Shown here: positions 63,156-64,000 of the stretch, piece after piece
Layout of the letters: each line of letters starts with the position of its first letter
Position numbering within the stretch: position 1 is the stretch's first letter
Assembly (NCBI GenBank): GCA_019359395.1
Contig: JAHHHK010000021.1
Location: 62,001-126,000, forward strand
Reading direction: 5' to 3'
Length of the DNA stretch: 64,000 nt
Source: Komarekiella atlantica HA4396-MV6
GTDB taxonomy: Bacteria > Cyanobacteriota > Cyanobacteriia > Cyanobacteriales > Nostocaceae
Program-made: the position numbers and the translations under genes
Notes under the pieces: generated by a model
Databases searched by the model: none
Seen by the model: only the letters and a program-made list of their open reading frames with translations
What the model was told of the DNA's origin: nothing

Positions 63156-64000
63156 GAAAAAGGTGAATGTAGGTGTTGTCCACGCACAATATCAATAGCA
63201 TTACTTAAGCCATTATTATCCATCTGATACATTTGCACCAAATTAGCAATAATTTCTGCTGAACTGCCAATCCAGCGTTCTTCTGGCATCGGATTTAACC
63301 AAGCAATCAAAGAAGTGTAGCGCTTGAGTTGAAATAAAAAACTGGTAGTCGTCCGAATTCGCTTTAACTCCCGATACCCCCGTGCTGCCCCAGCATCACT
63401 AACAATCAATATACTACTTTGATTATCGCAAACCGCTAATACCGTTTGTAAAGTAATTGGTTCTGTCAGAAAGAGGTCTTTGTAAACACTCGTAGCAGGT
63501 ACATTATGAAAATAAAATATATCTACTTTTTCCGGTTGCAAGTCGCTTTCATAGAGTGCAGTTTCCACTAAATCACGAGTGAAGCGATGAAACGGGTTCA
63601 TTGAGCCATTTTGGTCAAGCAACAGTAATAGATGGGCATTGTTTCTTTCTTGTCTGCGGTAGACTGGAGCTAAGTAAAATCCCTGCCGAATCGCTTGCTC
63701 AATGGTGGCATCAACATCTAGTACATTTAATGGCCCATCCCCAACAAGTCGCCGGAGATATCGCCAGTTATAAACCATTGAGCGACGAGAAATGGGATAA
63801 TATGCTTGTAATGCAGATGTATCCTCAATTTCCGCAGGTTCAAAGGGCGCTCGAATCGGTAGTGATGATAGTTCCGGTTCAGGTTTAACCTCAGTTACAG
63901 CATTCTGGGGCGATAGGGAGGAAATTTCTGGGGGTTCCTCCATCGGTTTTTTATGAGTTTCAGGCTTTAGTTCTTTCTGAGGGGTTTGTTCAGGTTTTTT
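63152..64000 (-). CDS. vWA-type (SAV_2336-like) protein, 5' end outside window
   Basis: The frame stays open through the right edge, with a Pro/Lys/Glu-rich linker (QTPQKELKPETHKK) before the ATG at 63943, so that ATG is probably internal. The visible part has a helical region (YPISRRSMVYNWRYLRRLVG) and a von Willebrand A domain whose metal site reads LLLLDQNGSM (DxNGS in place of DxSxS), with later strands SILIVSDAGAARG and SLIAWLNPM. Proteins of this kind partner MoxR-type ATPases and effector proteins in cyanobacterial conflict systems. A MoxR gene would be expected beyond the window. Confidence 0.8.
   Translation of the reverse strand, partial: KKPEQTPQKELKPETHKKPMEEPPEISSLSPQNAVTEVKPEPELSSLPIRAPFEPAEIEDTSALQAYYPISRRSMVYNWRYLRRLVGDGPLNVLDVDATIEQAIRQGFYLAPVYRRQERNNAHLLLLLDQNGSMNPFHRFTRDLVETALYESDLQPEKVDIFYFHNVPATSVYKDLFLTEPITLQTVLAVCDNQSSILIVSDAGAARGYRELKRIRTTTSFLFQLKRYTSLIAWLNPMPEERWIGSSAEIIANLVQMYQMDNNGLSNAIDIVRGQHLHSPFS

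Overview
The window comes from a filamentous, heterocyst-type cyanobacterium, most likely Nostoc or a close relative. This rests on abundant HIP1 palindromes (GCGATCGC), seven-base tandem repeats of the TTCGTAA and CTGTTCC type between genes, a GUN4-domain protein, a PAP/fibrillin protein, Uma2 and Rpn nucleases, and many group II intron and IS pieces. Most of the window is accessory DNA; I saw no rRNA, tRNA or CRISPR array.

Bases 1-19300 look like one large tailoring or biosynthetic cluster, nearly all on the + strand and cut by the left edge. Four paralogous IPNS-like 2-oxoglutarate/Fe(II) oxygenases sit as one pair at each end. Between them are an SGNH protein with an MBOAT O-acyltransferase (the DltB/DltD or AlgI/AlgJ arrangement), a SAM methyltransferase, a NodU/CmcH carbamoyltransferase followed by SxtJ-like and SxtK-like membrane proteins and two SGNH proteins (the order sxtI-J-K-L of saxitoxin clusters), two PLL-type beta-propeller repeat proteins and a small radical SAM protein. 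An aldo/keto reductase (- strand), a GT4 glycosyltransferase and an MFS exporter close the region. O-acylation, carbamoylation, hydroxylation, glycosylation and export of one product or surface glycan is a reasonable inference; the product is unknown.

Bases 19334-28104 (- strand) hold an SbmA-like ABC transporter with a coiled-coil GUN4 protein and a small hypothetical, then a LamG-patatin fusion between two small glycine-rich membrane proteins. Bases 28706-31030 encode a sulfoquinovosidase-like GH31 enzyme with a substituted substrate-binding residue. Bases 31090-33890 are a gene graveyard: truncated FinO-like, STAND-tail, TpsA, ferritin-like and TpsB pieces, the last carrying a MITE-like insertion, with one intact PAP/fibrillin gene. 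A PhyH-like oxygenase, a REC-GGDEF protein and a response regulator follow.

Bases 37880-48470 are dense in mobile DNA: an IS5-type element inside an IS4-type element that abuts the 5' part of a group II intron; a cysteine-rich double-glycine peptide gene with three small genes opposite it; an Rpn nuclease with a duplicated tail; and a group II intron inserted in the maturase gene of a second group II intron. Bases 48474-55719 carry plasmid-type hypothetical genes, an Uma2 nuclease and an XRE regulator.

Bases 56037-64000 (- strand) look like a conflict (defence) island. One tight operon encodes a cytosine-5 DNA methyltransferase, a putative restriction endonuclease, an FGE/C-type-lectin-fold protein and a MORC-like GHKL ATPase. 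Upstream is a vWA protein (running off the right edge) overlapping a VMAP-HTH-FGE protein. Both FGE domains end in a segment that resembles the variable region of diversity-generating retroelement targets.
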